A stretch of 64,000 nucleotides of DNA from Sclerodactyla briareus (GCA_026419785.1 JAODTK010000666.1:124001-188000); one strand, 5' to 3'. Positions 34,301 through 46,780 are shown, numbered from the stretch's first letter. Notes: generated by a model from the letters alone, not told the origin. Program-made: numbers and translations.

Positions 34301-34714
34301 ATCATATTCAAAACAGGAATAGTAATTTGCATAATATATTGAGTTGCCAAAGTAAGTTCAATTTGTCAATCAAACTGATGGTGATCCGAAGATCTCGACC
34401 CTCAGCTGGATAGTCCACGCCAACGGTTTGGAGGGGAAATGAACGACCACACCCTGTCACCGGTGAAACACTGTTCTCCACTGGACCAAGAGGAACCATC
34501 AATCCTGGCCCAATCTAGGAGCCTGGAATACCAGTAAGCAGAACAACGACGTCACGGCCATCTAAAACACCGTGGCAAACTTCACACAAGGTTACTCACA
34601 TGAACTCACGCTACTACTCTCCTGCCAAACGATGAGATACTTCGTACAGATAAACCTCGAACAGCCTACACATACGTTCACCGCTCAACCATGAAATCAC
34701 ATACCTATACTGTA
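34301..34714. other. Stretch between AT-rich DNA and the SINE; possibly part of the LTR element
   Basis: If the LTR at 35153-35691 is the 5' LTR of an element running leftward, this stretch would be leader or gag sequence downstream of the SINE insertion. The minus-strand ORF (34308-34502) has no recognisable Gag feature, so this remains open. Confidence 0.25.
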
Positions 34715-35123
34715 TGAAAGAATGGGTAGAGTAGTATCAGTGACACTTTACAACCACAATATTCCGGGTTCGAATTCCAGCAGGCACCGGACGATTTCCC
34801 CTTGGTGACTGTACATGCAGTTGCGATGGGCGAGTTCTCCTTGGTCTTCACTTCATGGTTCCGCTGTGTGCAGTGGATTATGGCTCTTCCAGGTTCCGAG
34901 AGTCGGGCCCAGGAGTTCACTGATGGTCCTCTCGGATGGGGACGTAAAATGGCGGTCCCTGGAGCAGGTTGGGATTGGTTACAAACCTGCCTCGTTAACA
35001 TCTGAGCACTAGTCGAGAAGGAAGGCGAGTTATCGCCATTGCTCATCCACCAGGTCTACGGCAAGGGTTCCGAATGAGCCTTAATGGGCTTCCTGAACCT
35101 AAGAAATCAAATCAAATCAAAAC
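34715..35123 (+). mobile_element. tRNA-derived SINE, plus strand
   Basis: The head GGGTAGAGTAGTATCAGTG precedes a B-box, GGTTCGAATTC (34767-34777). A body of about 320 bp with GGGGACGTAAAATGGCGGTC follows, ending in a tail of ATCAA repeats (35101-35121). The A/T-rich short tandem tail is typical of SINEs copied by LINE machinery. It lies just inside the candidate primer-binding region of the neighbouring LTR, so it probably inserted into that element. Confidence 0.8.
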
Positions 35124-35124
35124 T

Positions 35125-35152
35125 GGATCACTGACGGCGAATCACCACCAAA
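35125..35152 (-). promoter_or_regulatory. Candidate primer-binding region next to an LTR
   Basis: On the minus strand the base after the LTR's terminal CA begins TTTGGTGGTGATTCGCCGTC, then AGTGATCC. A TGG-starting sequence immediately downstream of a 5' LTR is where a tRNA primes reverse transcription in LTR elements. The exact tRNA match was not tested. Confidence 0.4.
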
Positions 35153-35691
35153 TGAAATTCACCCTATACAGCTGGAAAACGAAATAAACATTTCAGCTAA
35201 CTTACAATACACCATCTCTAGGTAACCTACATGTATTACAATACAAATAACACTTCAACATGAAACAGTGACGAAGTGTACAACTCACCAATAAGACTTT
35301 CATTGTCGTAGCCCACAGCGGGAATACTATCGGCAAAAGACAACTCGCATTAGCTGGCTGAAGGTACGCGGCTCAACCTATGAAAACGTACAAGTCGTCG
35401 TGAAGTTGTAATAACGACTACCCACTCTTTTACACACACAAATTCGAGGGAACTGCGACAAAACCACGACATATTCCTACGACTATTCACGTGTACTCCC
35501 ATAACATGTCGCCTAAAACATATGACAACGATCTATTATACAGGACGCGCGCTAGGGCAATTACGTAATCATACATCATAGAGCACTCGACCTTCTTATC
35601 CGAGAAAAGAACAACCAAGAAAAAATGAACTATGGAAGCCTGGCTTGGCATCACTTTTAAATTGAGAACAAGATTAAATTAGACTTTGACA
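35153..35691 (-). mobile_element. Candidate LTR of a Ty3/gypsy element, 539 bp
   Basis: Read on the minus strand it starts TGTCAAAGTC and ends GAATTTCA, the TG...CA form expected of LTRs. It is preceded by a purine-rich tract (CTTCTTAGGAGGGGGG, 35694-35709 complement), which fits a polypurine tract, and followed by a primer-binding-like sequence. A second copy was not found, so the boundaries rest on these three signals only. Confidence 0.5.
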
Positions 35692-35715
35692 TAACCCCCC
35701 TCCTAAGAAGATGTC
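35692..35715 (-). other. Candidate polypurine tract
   Basis: On the minus strand AGATGTCC-type purine-rich sequence is followed by AGGAGGGGGG, abutting the start of the candidate LTR. In LTR elements this tract primes plus-strand DNA synthesis. Confidence 0.45.
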
Positions 35716-35795
35716 CTCTTTGTAACTTCTCACCGAACAATTCCAACTATACAATATATACAATTGATCTATTGAGGAACTCGACACCCAATTCA

Positions 35796-36645
35796 TTAGA
35801 CCTTCGTATATTCTGTACGGTATCGATCCATCGCCCATCGAATTGTACGTCTACTTGCGACCTTCGATCTTGAATGCATTACGTGGTTAAGGCAAGTTCG
35901 ATAACAAATCGTACCGTAAAGATAAGGCTCTAATTTCTTTACAGCCCAGATGATAGCGAAGCACTCTTCTTTCAACGACAAAATAGTTTCTTTGGGTTGC
36001 CGAAGACTTCTTCTTTGCCTCGCATACGCAACAGGATAACAGTACTTCATCAGTCTCTCAAAACAAATTGGTTGTTCTAGATCTGGAAGATGTGAGTATG
36101 GGAGAGTTACTTACCTTCTGCTTTAGGACTGGAATATACTTTCCTCTGTATCTTCCCATCTTACTTCATTTGGCTCACCCTTCTATAACTTCTCTGTGAG
36201 GGGTACCTAACTTCACGCATAAGTCGGAATGAATCAACTATAAACTTGTTTGCAGAGAAATGATATTAATGGATTGTGTATGTTTTGGTGTCGTGCGCAT
36301 TTTGATCGGACAAGATCTCCGGTTTGATATTATCAACCCTTACACACAAAGAGTCCCAAATTCAACTTTGCTATAGCCAACTTGAATACAACATGTTGAT
36401 GGTTTAGCGTTAAACTATTATGAATCAGAACAGAATGTCATCGAGGTAATTATCGATCATTTTTGGATGCCTTTTAGGGTATTCCCACTCTGCTGAATGT
36501 AGCAGCAGAATTTATCATACCAATAGCATGGTTTTGAATTGGAAAGACCATGGTGTGTAACAAAGGCATCAGTGTCTGAACTTCGCCTTTACCTGGTATC
36601 TGCACTTGATAATTTTTGTTAGGGTGGGATGCGTAATGCAGCTCT
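35796..36645 (-). pseudogene. Decayed Ty3/gypsy pol: reverse transcriptase and RNase H
   Basis: Motifs appear on the minus strand in the expected order but in shifting frames. They are VQIPGKGEVQT and an AFVTHHG-type segment near 36560-36600, GMINSAATFSR near 36500-36530, and YLDDI (the catalytic aspartate box) near 36440-36455. EPNEVRWEDTEES follows near 36150-36180 in the connection region. The RNase H segment (35796-36050) contains KEECFAIIWAVKK and PYLYGT. Several stops and frameshifts break the gene. Integrase is absent: only about 80 bp separate RNase H from the polypurine tract. The family is the Ty3/gypsy (Metaviridae) retrotransposons, and this copy cannot be active. Confidence 0.8.
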
Positions 36646-37080
36646 CCAGGCTATGCCCGCTAATTTGGACAATAATGATTCTCGTGATTCCTCCGGAACT
36701 ACCTTTTTCAAATTAGCTTTTTGCTACCCAACTCCTTCAATTATGAGCCTAACGGTATATTTCAGTTTGAAAACTTCGGACAGATAATCTTCCGCATTTT
36801 CGGAGGTGTTAAATACATTCGGACCCTCATGTAATACTATACATTGTAAAACGTTGCGTTGTGGGTTTAGAATTAGAGTCGAGGAGAGGGGAATCTCCCA
36901 GTATGATGTATTCACAAGTGGACAAGGTTACTTACTCCTACCAACGCAGATGGTCACTTCTCCGGCGTTTTCCACTCCATCTATACATTGTATTTCATCG
37001 TTACATTTCGCTAAAAGATTATATCGACAAGAATACGTTACGCTCCGTCAACACAATGCATGACTTACCGCGCGTTACCC
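36646..37080. other. Stretch upstream of the pol relic
   Basis: This should hold N-terminal reverse transcriptase or protease sequence if the element were intact. No such motif could be read. Overlapping ORFs at 36724-37283 on both strands are not recognisable. Confidence 0.3.
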
Positions 37081-37082
37081 CA

Positions 37083-37117
37083 CCCCCCCCCCCCCCCCCC
37101 CCACCCCCCGCCCCCCA
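37083..37117 (+). repeat. Poly-C tract
   Basis: C20 followed by ACCCCCCG, then CCCCCC. A plus-strand ORF running through it is a poly-Pro artefact. Confidence 0.95.
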
Positions 37118-40100
37118 ACTTGTTCGATCTCCATGTCTTCATTTTAAGGGTAACGACTCATCCACGAAGATGTATAAAATTCACTTCTCACACCCGATTC
37201 AATTAATCTCGTATGGACAAGTAAATAAAATGGAAAAAAATGGGCACCCTCTACTCATTGAGATACCAAAATTTAGATTATGACCCTTTTTGTAGGGGCA
37301 AACTCACCCATAACGACAATACACTGCATTCACGGTTATATGAGTTCCTGCCTATATACTTTAAGTACAACAGCAGATTCCCACAGCTAAGAAAAATTTC
37401 CATTCTAAACCGCAGACTCGCCTCAAGGTTTCCTCTCCTATGCTGATCATTTCTGCGTCATTTCCTCATTACTTTTCCCCCTTAGTGGCCGAGTCCGAAG
37501 CACCGTTAGGTATCAAAACTAATTATAGCCGTGTCATAGTTATTAGGTATCAATGCTCTCGATGGCTCATCAAGTAGTAATGAATGTGAGATGTCAACAG
37601 CCATCGGTTCCAAGTTATTAATGCATTAAATCTGATATTTTTCTAGTTTCCCAGGTAGTGTCTAGGTTAGGTGTCTGGATATAACCCTGGGTGACAATAC
37701 TCGATTGTGACTTGATGCCTGGGAAAAACCAAAATGATCATTACGACGACTAATTAGTGTATTGAATGGAGTCATATGCCCTGGTAGATGAGTTTCCAGT
37801 GGTGGATCGGGCATCAACCCCCCCCCCCCCCAACGAGGCCTGCGAACGCTTATTGTGTTGATTTACCTTATGATTACATCGATAACTACAAATATATTAC
37901 CTAGATCCTTCGCCATATACCCAAGAGATGTTAACGTTGTGGGCCTATATGGCAGTTCGGAAACGCAGTATAATGATTTTGTCTTTCTTCATTTGTTGGC
38001 AGCACTATTTATTTGAAATGTAACATTCAAGACAGTTCTCCAGTTCTGTGTGAGCAGTGATAGGCTCAGATTGATTTCATATCATTCTTTCCATCACCTA
38101 CTAATAGACGTGTTTTACTCCATGGAAGGTATTCTGTAGAGTATCTCAAACCAGGGCTATTATGTAATATTTAGAGTAACAGTCCACAATATTCGGATTT
38201 ATTTTTCATTAATTCCATTGCTTCAATTGGTCTTTCATTAAATTCAGGGTTCCAGGTGCAGTATGATGAAGAAATTGGATAGAGTAGGCTATGGTTGTTG
38301 TGTGAGCCTATATCTTTGATTGAGTAATTTACCCTAATGTCCCAGTAGACAGTCCGGGAGGTACTCTTATTCGGGAGATTAAAATTGTCTCCTGTCAGGC
38401 GAATTATTTATGAAACTGCCATACAGCCGTATTGTTTGTTTGTTTGTTTGTTTTTTCCCACAGTGCAACGTACACCCAGATGAAATATATAGGAGACATT
38501 CATTTTCACACCTCTTGAAAATTCGTTCAGTCGAATCTTACATTTTCATTGCATACTCAGGATCCTTGTTGTCCCCAACTACAAAAAAAAAATCTCGGTT
38601 TCGATTGGTAGTTATAAATTTCGAGATATCTGAATAAAAATAGACTACTTCAGGAGGTAGCTTCTGGGAATTAGATTGTAACGGTCGTTCCGAACAGCAG
38701 TTCCAGTTGTTAATAACTGCTGAACTTGCACTAACGGCAATACATGTGACACATGTCGTGGAAACGCACGCTCTGTAATCATCGACATGGAAGTTAAATT
38801 ACTCAAACAGCGCAGGGTGTCATTAACTGGGAACGACTGTTTTGTACCTGATTGTCTGCAGACATTGTTTATTCATGTCTGTAATAACATGACGATATTC
38901 TCAGAATTCTCCCAAACAGGAGAATCCCCCGGACTGGTAGGAACTACTTAACCAATGACATTCGTAGATGTACAATGGAATCAACACAATACTTTGTCTG
39001 GCAGGCTGAAAGAAAGGCTGCGGGCGCCGCTTGTTAAACACGGTTTCAAAATAAGGCCTGAACCCCCGTTTGAACGTATAAATGAGAAACTCCGATGAGT
39101 TATGTTATTGCAGTATGAGGTCGTGTGTTCGAATCTTTCCAACAATTCAGGCCCTAGTGTGAATAGTGGTGACGTCTGTCCGTGAATTATTGCACCTGCG
39201 TGTAATTTTAGAAATATAGAAGTATGAATAGGCCTATGTTCATGATATAATAAATAATACCGTCTACGACGAGGAATCTAATAATTGGAAATTCCCCATA
39301 AATCCACCGAAGCGGGTTTAGAACCATTCGGGCAATTTTAGAATTTCACATTTGAATGCGTCACCCTATCTTTGCCACACCTGCCGAATCCAACCAACAG
39401 GTTATCACATCACGAATGTATACACCGTTACAAAATGAACTAAACGCATGAAATTGTTATCTCTTTTGCAACCTCCACACCAGTACCAGTACCAGTGCCG
39501 GTGCCGCCTCAGGCGCCCAAATCGGTCCGACTACAATATACGCGGACTCAGAGACCACAATATTTCGCACAGGGGCTGCCGATGATTAGGACCGCAGGTA
39601 TCGTATCGCAATGATCGGGAGTCTCCGGTGTTCAGTGTCGCCCGCCTCTTCCCCCCACTGCGGATGGGGTTGCTCTGTCCTGCGCGCTAACCAAAAAACC
39701 CGATATATACTTCAAGCAGTGAACAAGTATCCGTTCTGCACCAGCATTTCCCATCTTTGTCCGGTTGAGTGAATATTGCAAACGAACTTGCATCATTCTC
39801 CGATGTCCCACCTCCTCTTTGGAATCACCAGCACAGCTTCACACTATTGCACAGATTTGTGAGACAGCCTAGTTACCCTGCCAGAGGCCACACTATCGCC
39901 AATGAACACCGCTTAAATCTATGTAAATATGTACCGTATACGTTCTGCACGTATGACCTTCGATCACATTTTCCCGCGTCAGTTTTGGCGCCAAATCATC
40001 AGTTTGCTGCACCAGGAGAAACATCTGTACGTTTCGCATAAGAGTGACTCGTTGACACCAATGGTGGATCTCCTCTCCCCTCAGCTGTTCTCGGGAGTCA

Positions 40101-41141
40101 AGGTGTGAGGTTAGGGTACGCCCATCCAGAATAACGAATGTAACAGGCAAACCAGTTCAGTCTTGGACTAAGCAATTGACCATGAGGGCCAATGTTCGCC
40201 ATGTAAATGTTTGTTGTCCCTATATAATCAATATTGAATGTGTTATTGCATTATCGAGGAGTGTTAGTCAACAGGAAGATTACGATACCCTGGTTGTATT
40301 CGACACATGATGCTACCATCCTTGTGATCGTCCCTTCTACATCGTGACCAACCTGCGTAATCGGATCATGCAATTGCAGTGTTACAAAAAACCAGGGGTT
40401 AATAAAACGAGGCAGATTTGTTTTTTTTTTGTTTTTTTTTAAAAAGCCTCTAAAGCGTAAACCACTCGTGCAGGAATGGGGGTGCTGCAAGGCAAGCTGG
40501 GGTCGAAAACAGTAATGAGCAATTTTTACTTCATTCCTTTGGTCTGACGGAAAAAAGTGTGTCTTTCGGAGGCAAATTGACGGGGAAGGACCATTCAGTG
40601 GTTGCGCTTTTGAGAGGACGACTGAACATGGTTGTGAATATACCATCTTGACCCAAGGAAAGCTTGTAAGGTAAACTTGTCTGACCTGGATTAGTATGCT
40701 ATTGTATTGTCGAGCCATCCAGCGGACTGGAGCCTCCGTCTGTCCTGCGCATCTTGTGTTACTCAGAAATCGACCTTAAAGTTCCAACTATATTTTCCCC
40801 TATTTCAAGTATTCAGTGCTTTCCCGAGCATTATGGCAAGCCAATTTCACTATTTGTGTGAACTTGAACAACCTATGTTCATGGCGCATCTATACATAAT
40901 ATCGAAGCCCCGCGGTGACATCATCTATGAGTAATATCGAGTTTCACGCATAACCTGCTTGCTCTTTGTTAATATTCATCGAGGTGGTGACGATTGCGGG
41001 TAATGTCTGGCTGTGTACATTCTATAACGCACACGTGACTGGGACCTGTGACTGAGAACGTGTTTGTAAAGTCATGTATAACTATGCCACGGAATCCTCT
41101 GCGAATACCGTACCTCTAATCTTAGAGAGAGAGGGGGTTGA
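37118..41141. other. Long unique stretch, no gene called
   Basis: Contents are a C14 tract (37818-37831), a GTTT run (38433-38452), a CCAGTA short repeat (39480-39507) and T9-G-T9 near 40421-40440. A fragment at 38905-38940 is shared with 44836-44900. A 155-codon minus-strand ORF at 40251-40718 has no recognisable domain, lacks splice support and contains a homopolymer-derived Lys run. It is not called. Confidence 0.4.
38905..38940. repeat. Dispersed fragment shared with 44.84 kb
   Basis: AATTCTCCCAAACAGGAGAA, then TCCCCCGGACTGGTAG, matches AATTCTCCTAAACAGGAGA and GGAGAATTCCCCGGACTGG at 44837-44897, where extra sequence separates the two halves. It contains a small TTCTCC/GGAGAA palindrome. 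Confidence 0.6.
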
Positions 41142-41145
41142 TTAA

Positions 41146-41564
41146 GGCTAGGATTCCATAGAGGTATGCGTATGGAAAAAATCGCCATCAAAGTGAAATG
41201 AGAAGGGCGCTAGTGTGTGAAGATGTTTATCAGTTTGACAAAGATAGATGAATGGTCCACAGTAGCCAAAAAAGCATAATAATGAAGGCAAACCAACGCG
41301 GAATATGCGAAAGAAGAGCAGATTGTAACAATGCGTATGCGGATGCGTATCACCGCGAATTGAATTGATATGGAATATCTCCTCAAAAAGCCAAGCACAG
41401 CAACAGACAACTATGCCTTGGCCCGTACATGTTTGCTGCCCCCTTTTAATGACTTTCCGCAGTTGACTCATAGTGATTTCTCTTCTAAAACAACGTTCGT
41501 TTTCATAAATAGGTGATTTTCACATCCAGCCCGGATTTGCATACGCATCTATGGAATCCCAGCC
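41146..41564 (-). mobile_element. MITE family M1, near-complete copy with TTAA-like flanks, 419 bp
   Basis: It starts GGCTAGGATTCCATAGAGG, then TATGCG, and ends ACGCATCTATGGAATCCCAGCC. The TIRs pair over about 30 bp. The flanks are TTAA (41142-41145) and TTAG (41565-41568), close to a TTAA target duplication. The interior is the reverse complement of the order in the other copies (AGGGCGCTAGTGTGTGAAG; CAGTTTGACAAAGATAGATG). No transposase ORF is present. Confidence 0.85.
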
Positions 41565-41568
41565 TTAG

Positions 41569-43431
41569 TATCCTGTACCCCAACTGATGCACACGGGATG
41601 AATCTCGTTGCAACTCATACGATTGTACTTTCGTTGCAGTTTATTCTTATGCTGTTGTAAAAGTGTTGTTAACAATTGAAGTGATGTCAGTCCCGTCTCT
41701 TATAATGTAGGATGGTGAGAGATAGTGCATGTGCCGAAGGTCTATCTGCCTCCTGATGACTACAGGAGTTTCGTTCACGGTTACTATTTTCTGTTCTTCT
41801 TTGCTTCTTTTTTTTTGTGTCTGTTCTTTCTCTTCTGCACTTTCAGTCATACCACGTTATCAACTTCTCCGTACGTACTGATCCTTACGTGATTTAGGGT
41901 ATACAGATACTACACTGAATTGGTAACTCCGCCAGATATACATTTAATTAGACGAAGACAGTCAATCGATTGAAATCAGATGTCTAGCGCAGTACTATTT
42001 TTGCACTGTAGGTTATTCATCCTTCAACGCTTAGTCTTTATTACTTCTTTTACAGAACCGGTACCAGTGGTGCCTTTTTTCGGTTATTCTTTCTCCATTA
42101 ATTTCCACTACTTTCAGTCATACTTTTTGCAGATGTTTCAAGTATAGTAATGGACCGTAATCTCGAACTTTATATCCCATCTGAACGTCGTACAATGATC
42201 GGCACTATATGCTAACATGTACAACCACAAGGTACTCTCAGAGTAGAATTACGGACATCACGTTACTCATTATAGTCGATTCTGTGTGAGCGAGTGTAGT
42301 AGTATAGCGAGCTGTCGTCATGGAACAGAGAAATAGTAGGCTACGTGAAATTACGTGAGCGATAAATGCCGTGCGCAATAACGTATTTTCCATCGCCGGT
42401 GGTTATTCCATTATATGGAGCCGATACAGAGCCTATATGAATACATATAGCCACAATCTATCGATCACAGTTGGATAGAGAAGACCGGCAATCATAATTC
42501 TGCTATTCGGTTCTACTAATTTGTTTTCCTAAAAGGTTACCGACGATGCAACGGTTTCCTCTTGGTAATTTATTTGTTCAATACTTAACTTTTCCCTGGG
42601 CAGTTAGCCAACATAGGATCTTGAAACAACACAATGACCAAAATGTCCTTACGTCCAACTTATTTTCGCCGCGCAAACAACAGTAATAGTCCGCAGCATT
42701 TTTCCACTTCGCTCATGCGCCATCTACACTCTAGCATTCTGTACATCCCCATAGGTTTCGATGTATCGCCCAAAAATGTGTTGTCAAATTGTTAATCTCG
42801 GTGGGAAGTTTCAAAACGTCACGACTCCTGTCGTGACTCTCAGTGTATATTTTTTCTCAGCGAATCCTGCTTCTCATACATCAAGAAAACTTTTCATGAT
42901 CATATTTATGCAGCATACCCTGGAATCTGAAAATGTACAAATTCCTTCCTAAATTTTCGAAAATTCGGAAAACGTGATGCAGATGACGTTGGTTATACTG
43001 TCATCACAGTGAAGTGAATGAAAACCTTCGAGTTTGTATTTGAATATTCATGGATCCCTGCGATGGCCAAGCATGCTCCTTATTTGACAAGGCACTCAGT
43101 AATCCTTCCCTAGTCTAATCAGTAAACAGTTCGGTTTACCTGGTGCGAGAATCGTATGTTTATAAAGACATGACATGAACATGGTTTGCAAACCATTAGA
43201 TACAGAATAGTTGTTCCCATTAATGAAACCTTGCGTTGTTTGGGTAATTTGAACATTAGGTCGATGATTAAGTTACGTGTGTTTCAGTTCAGGTAGTAAC
43301 TAACTATTAACAACTGGATCGATTATGCGCGGAACGACTCTGACAAATCTAATTCCCAAAAGCACCCCGGAAATACTCTATCTCATTAAAATATCTCAAA
43401 TTTACATTGACAAGACCAATCCAAACAAAGC
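41569..43431. other. Unique non-coding stretch
   Basis: No gene is supported. A minus-strand ORF at 41647-41850 has a Lys/Glu/Gln-rich start but no recognisable domain. Confidence 0.4.
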
Positions 43432-43437
43432 GTTGTG

Positions 43438-44659
43438 TCTTACTGACAAAAGTAAGGAAAAAACTTAACGATCACTTTGTCGGGTGTGGTATGTATGTAC
43501 GTGGGTGTGTGTATGGTGTGTTGTGTGTCCCCACTTTTCGTTAGCAGGATTTCTTGAAACGGTAAGGCCAATTTCGATGAAATTCTGTTTGTGGTATCGG
43601 GGTGAGCGCGAGCTGAATAGATTGTGGCGCACAAAAGTTAGTAATATGTAGGGAATTAATAAAGTATATAAATTTATTGTGTAGGCTCGTTAGCAAGATT
43701 TACGGATGAACGTAAGTGCTCTGGTGATTCGGTTTGGCACATGGTACAGGATATTAGGTAGTGAAAGGTGAGGTAGATTTTCAGAGTGAAAATGCTAATT
43801 AAGTGTCGAATTTGCACAATTTATGCGAATTGCAAAGTTTGTTGGATTTTCACGAAACTGGTGAATATGGTCTACAGTCAGTCTCAAAACGTTTTAACAA
43901 AAATTCTGGGTCACCGGAGGTCTATATGTGTTCTAATTTGCATAATTTATGCGAAATCTTAAAGTTGTTGGATCTTCGGAAACCTTGGGGTTATGGTTGA
44001 CTTGGACGCTGATTTTTATCATGATTCAGAATCACTGGAGGTCATTCAGAGTGTATAATTTGAATTAATTCATGCGGAAATTTTAAAAAATTTCTGAATT
44101 TCTAGGAAACTTGGTGGATATGGCTTAACTTCACTCTCCAACATCTTTACATAGATGGAGGGCACCAAAGGTCATTCAGTTTTTTTTGGGCTAGTTCGCA
44201 TTAGTTTATTTCAAATTTCAGAGTTTGTTCGATTTTCATGAGGCTTCTTGGGTATGGTCTACCTTTAGTCGCCCAAAATTGTAAAATTGACTCGAGTCAA
44301 TGGGGGTTGTTCAATGTGCATAATTTGCTTCATTCATGCAAGTTTGTTGAATTCCCATCAAAACAGTACGGTAGTGTAGTCGCCATTGGTCCTGCGAAAA
44401 TTGGTCAATAGAAGTTGCGTATTGTGTCTAATTTGCATCTCGGAAAATTTAGTTCATTCCACAAAAGTATACTCCTTTAGGAGGAATGGTCAATAATCAG
44501 TGAATTTGAAATTGGTCACTGGTGGTAATAGGCGTATGGTTGACTGCTAAAAAAAAAAATTTTGAAAGAAACACATGGACGACTTATAATGTTGTATGGT
44601 GACTGATGGAAGAAACCACTGATCGCGTAACCAGGCGAGACACTGGGGGCGATCGCATT
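43438..44659 (+). mobile_element. Complete family C element, copy 2, 1222 bp
   Basis: The left end TCTTACTGACAAAAGTAAGG is a mutated hairpin. The head follows (CTTAACGATCACTTTGTCG; GGATTTCTTGAAACGGTAAG, then GCC; GATGAAATTCTG; GGTATCGGGGTGAG), then about six units of about 115 bp (TTTGCATAATTTATGCGAAA; GTTGGATTTTCACGAAACTG; CACCGGAGGTC; AGGTCATTCAG). The tail is GAAACCACTGATCGCGTAAC, CAGGCGAGACACTGGGGG and CGATCGCATT. The flanks GTTGTG (43432-43437) and GTTGTA (44660-44665) form a likely target duplication. Nothing inside is coding. Confidence 0.8.
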
Positions 44660-46215
44660 GTTGTAGTTGGGACAACGAGGGGGGGGGGGGGTGGATCCTG
44701 ACTATGCAATAAAAATTGAATACTCAAACTTGACGAACTTTCAAGAGGGGTGAAAATGAACGACTTTCATATAATTCCATAAGGGTGAACGTTGCATTAT
44801 GGGGAAAAATACAATATGGCAATCTCATGAATAATTCAAATTCTCCTAAACAGGAGACAATTTCATTCTCACGAGTAGGAGAATTCCCCGGACTGGTAAG
44901 AGCACAGCAAACTGTAACAGAATCAACTAGTCGAAGGATGTTGTTCGAAACTTCGACTCTTTCGAAAACCTTAGCGTAGATTTTGGGTGTATATTAAAAA
45001 CAAAGAATGCCCCATCTGTTCCATATATTGACTCAAATATAAGCCATTGACGCTCAGTTAAGGCATCAGAGAAGAAAGTACACAGCGTTTCGCGACGTTG
45101 TGGACGCCGCTAGGCATAGCAGACGTTAATTGGTTGAGTAAACCCTCAATCTAAACAACTCGTGGCCTACGGCGAACAGCCAGAGAAACTTGTAGCGTAC
45201 GTCCAAAGCCGTGGACCTTAATGGCTTAGTCCTGACCTCATCTTCCAGCGATTTAAAAGGTTACTCGACACTTCTTGTTACCCTCCAGATGTCCTAATTT
45301 GCGCCCACTTCAGCTTGTCGTGCTAATGGGGAACGTCTGTTAGGAGTGATAATCAGACCCGTCACGAAAACTGGTCTCCCCAAGAAGACCCGCTCGCTAT
45401 TCGACTAGGCGCAGCACTTCATTTGTGTACCTTCTAAACAAACAAATGGAATGCTCAACATTCTGTCAGGCCGTTGCAGAGAGCATACGTGTCCGCCTAT
45501 TTCAATCGCGGGACCTGTGTTCGCGAATGTTCTCTCAAGAAGATCGTCGTCAAAATTCGACCCTCAATAAAATATAAACGGGAACGTGTTTGTTGTTTTT
45601 TTTTCTTCTGAAAGAGTGGAAGTTGAATATGAGGATAAATGTTGAATGGTAGACAGTAAATTATGGATTCCTTCACTCTTTGGTGTATATTATCGATCGA
45701 TCACCCGATACGTACAAGAGGCGCAGTGGCTCGGCCTACTGATAGCATTCTTCTCACCGGTCACAACTTGTCTGTGTAGTCTTTCAACTTGAGACTTCAG
45801 AATAAATCACCAGTTACCACCTCCGATAGACTCAAAACACCCCGCTATATTGTATTATCACGTCATCGCCGACTGTACAACTATTACGTATCGGGTTGAT
45901 CGATGGAATGATATGACGAAGTGCACACGTGGTTCTCGTTACCAGCACAACTCGCTTTGCACTGTGTTCGCAGCCATCGTGTGCATTGTCCATTCTTGAA
46001 AATACCTGCATCTAACATTTTTTTCTGCACATACACACGTGTAACAGCACGTTACGGCAGTGTCCTCTATCGCCGCACGTCTGTGCATGCTACTACGTCT
46101 GTCGGGCCTTGCAAACGTACTTTGCTGTGAGCTGCACTAACACTTCTCTTATTTCCTAACGTGTTTTCTGTCACACACGTTTTGTTATAATGACATTGAC
46201 TCGTATATTGCAATG
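44660..46215. other. Unique stretch with a G13 tract
   Basis: A G13 tract lies at about 44681-44693 and the fragment shared with 38.9 kb at 44837-44897. ORFs here (44785-44979, 45921-46130) are not recognisable. Confidence 0.4.
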
Positions 46216-46780
46216 ACATTTTGTTCGCCTGAACAAAGTTCAGAAAAAAAAAGCGAATCACTTTGTCCGTGTGTGTGTGTGTGTGTGTGCTTGTGTGTGT
46301 GCGTGTATGTGTGTATGTGTGTGCGTATTGTGTGTCCCACTTTCTCGTCAGCAAGATTTCTCCGAACGGTAAGGCCGGTTTTGATGAAATTTTGTACGTA
46401 AGTATCGAGGTTGAACACGATCTGATTAGATTTTGGGCGCGAAAAGGCACAAATTAAGTAGGGTAATTAGCCTATTTATGTAATTTATTGTTTAGACTCG
46501 TTAGCAAGATTGCGGAAGAACTGTAGGTGCTACATGACTTGGTTTGGCACGTCGGTGCAGGATATAAGGTAGAAAACTGATTAGATTTTCATTTTTTCTA
46601 ACATATGCTAATTTAAGTTGTCTAATTTTTGTCTGAGAGTTTGTCGGATTTTCAAGAACTTGGTGAATATAGCCTACCTTCAGTTCCAAAACTTTCTAAC
46701 AAAAATTCGGGGTCAATGAAGGTCATTCAATGTGTCTAGTTTGCATAATTTATATGCAAAATCTTGAAGTTTCTTATTTA
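46216..46780 (+). mobile_element. Family C element, left part
   Basis: TTCGCCTGAACAAAGTTCAG is the best-preserved left terminal hairpin in the window (CTGAAC, AAA, GTTCAG). A GT satellite (46264-46325), the C head (CTCGTCAGCAAGATTTCTCC; GGCCGGTTTTGATGAAATTT) and one to two units (GTCGGATTTTCAAGAACTTG, then GTGAATATAGCC; AAGGTCATTCAATGTGTC) follow. No right end was seen. Confidence 0.8.
46264..46325 (+). repeat. (GT)n microsatellite, imperfect
   Basis: GT-rich with scattered C and A interruptions, located just inside the family C left end. ORFs through it are artefacts. Confidence 0.9.

Noticed and set aside
40251-40718. 155-codon minus-strand ORF in unique sequence
   Set aside because: No domain was recognised, a Lys run comes from a T-rich homopolymer tract, and no splice or promoter evidence was seen.
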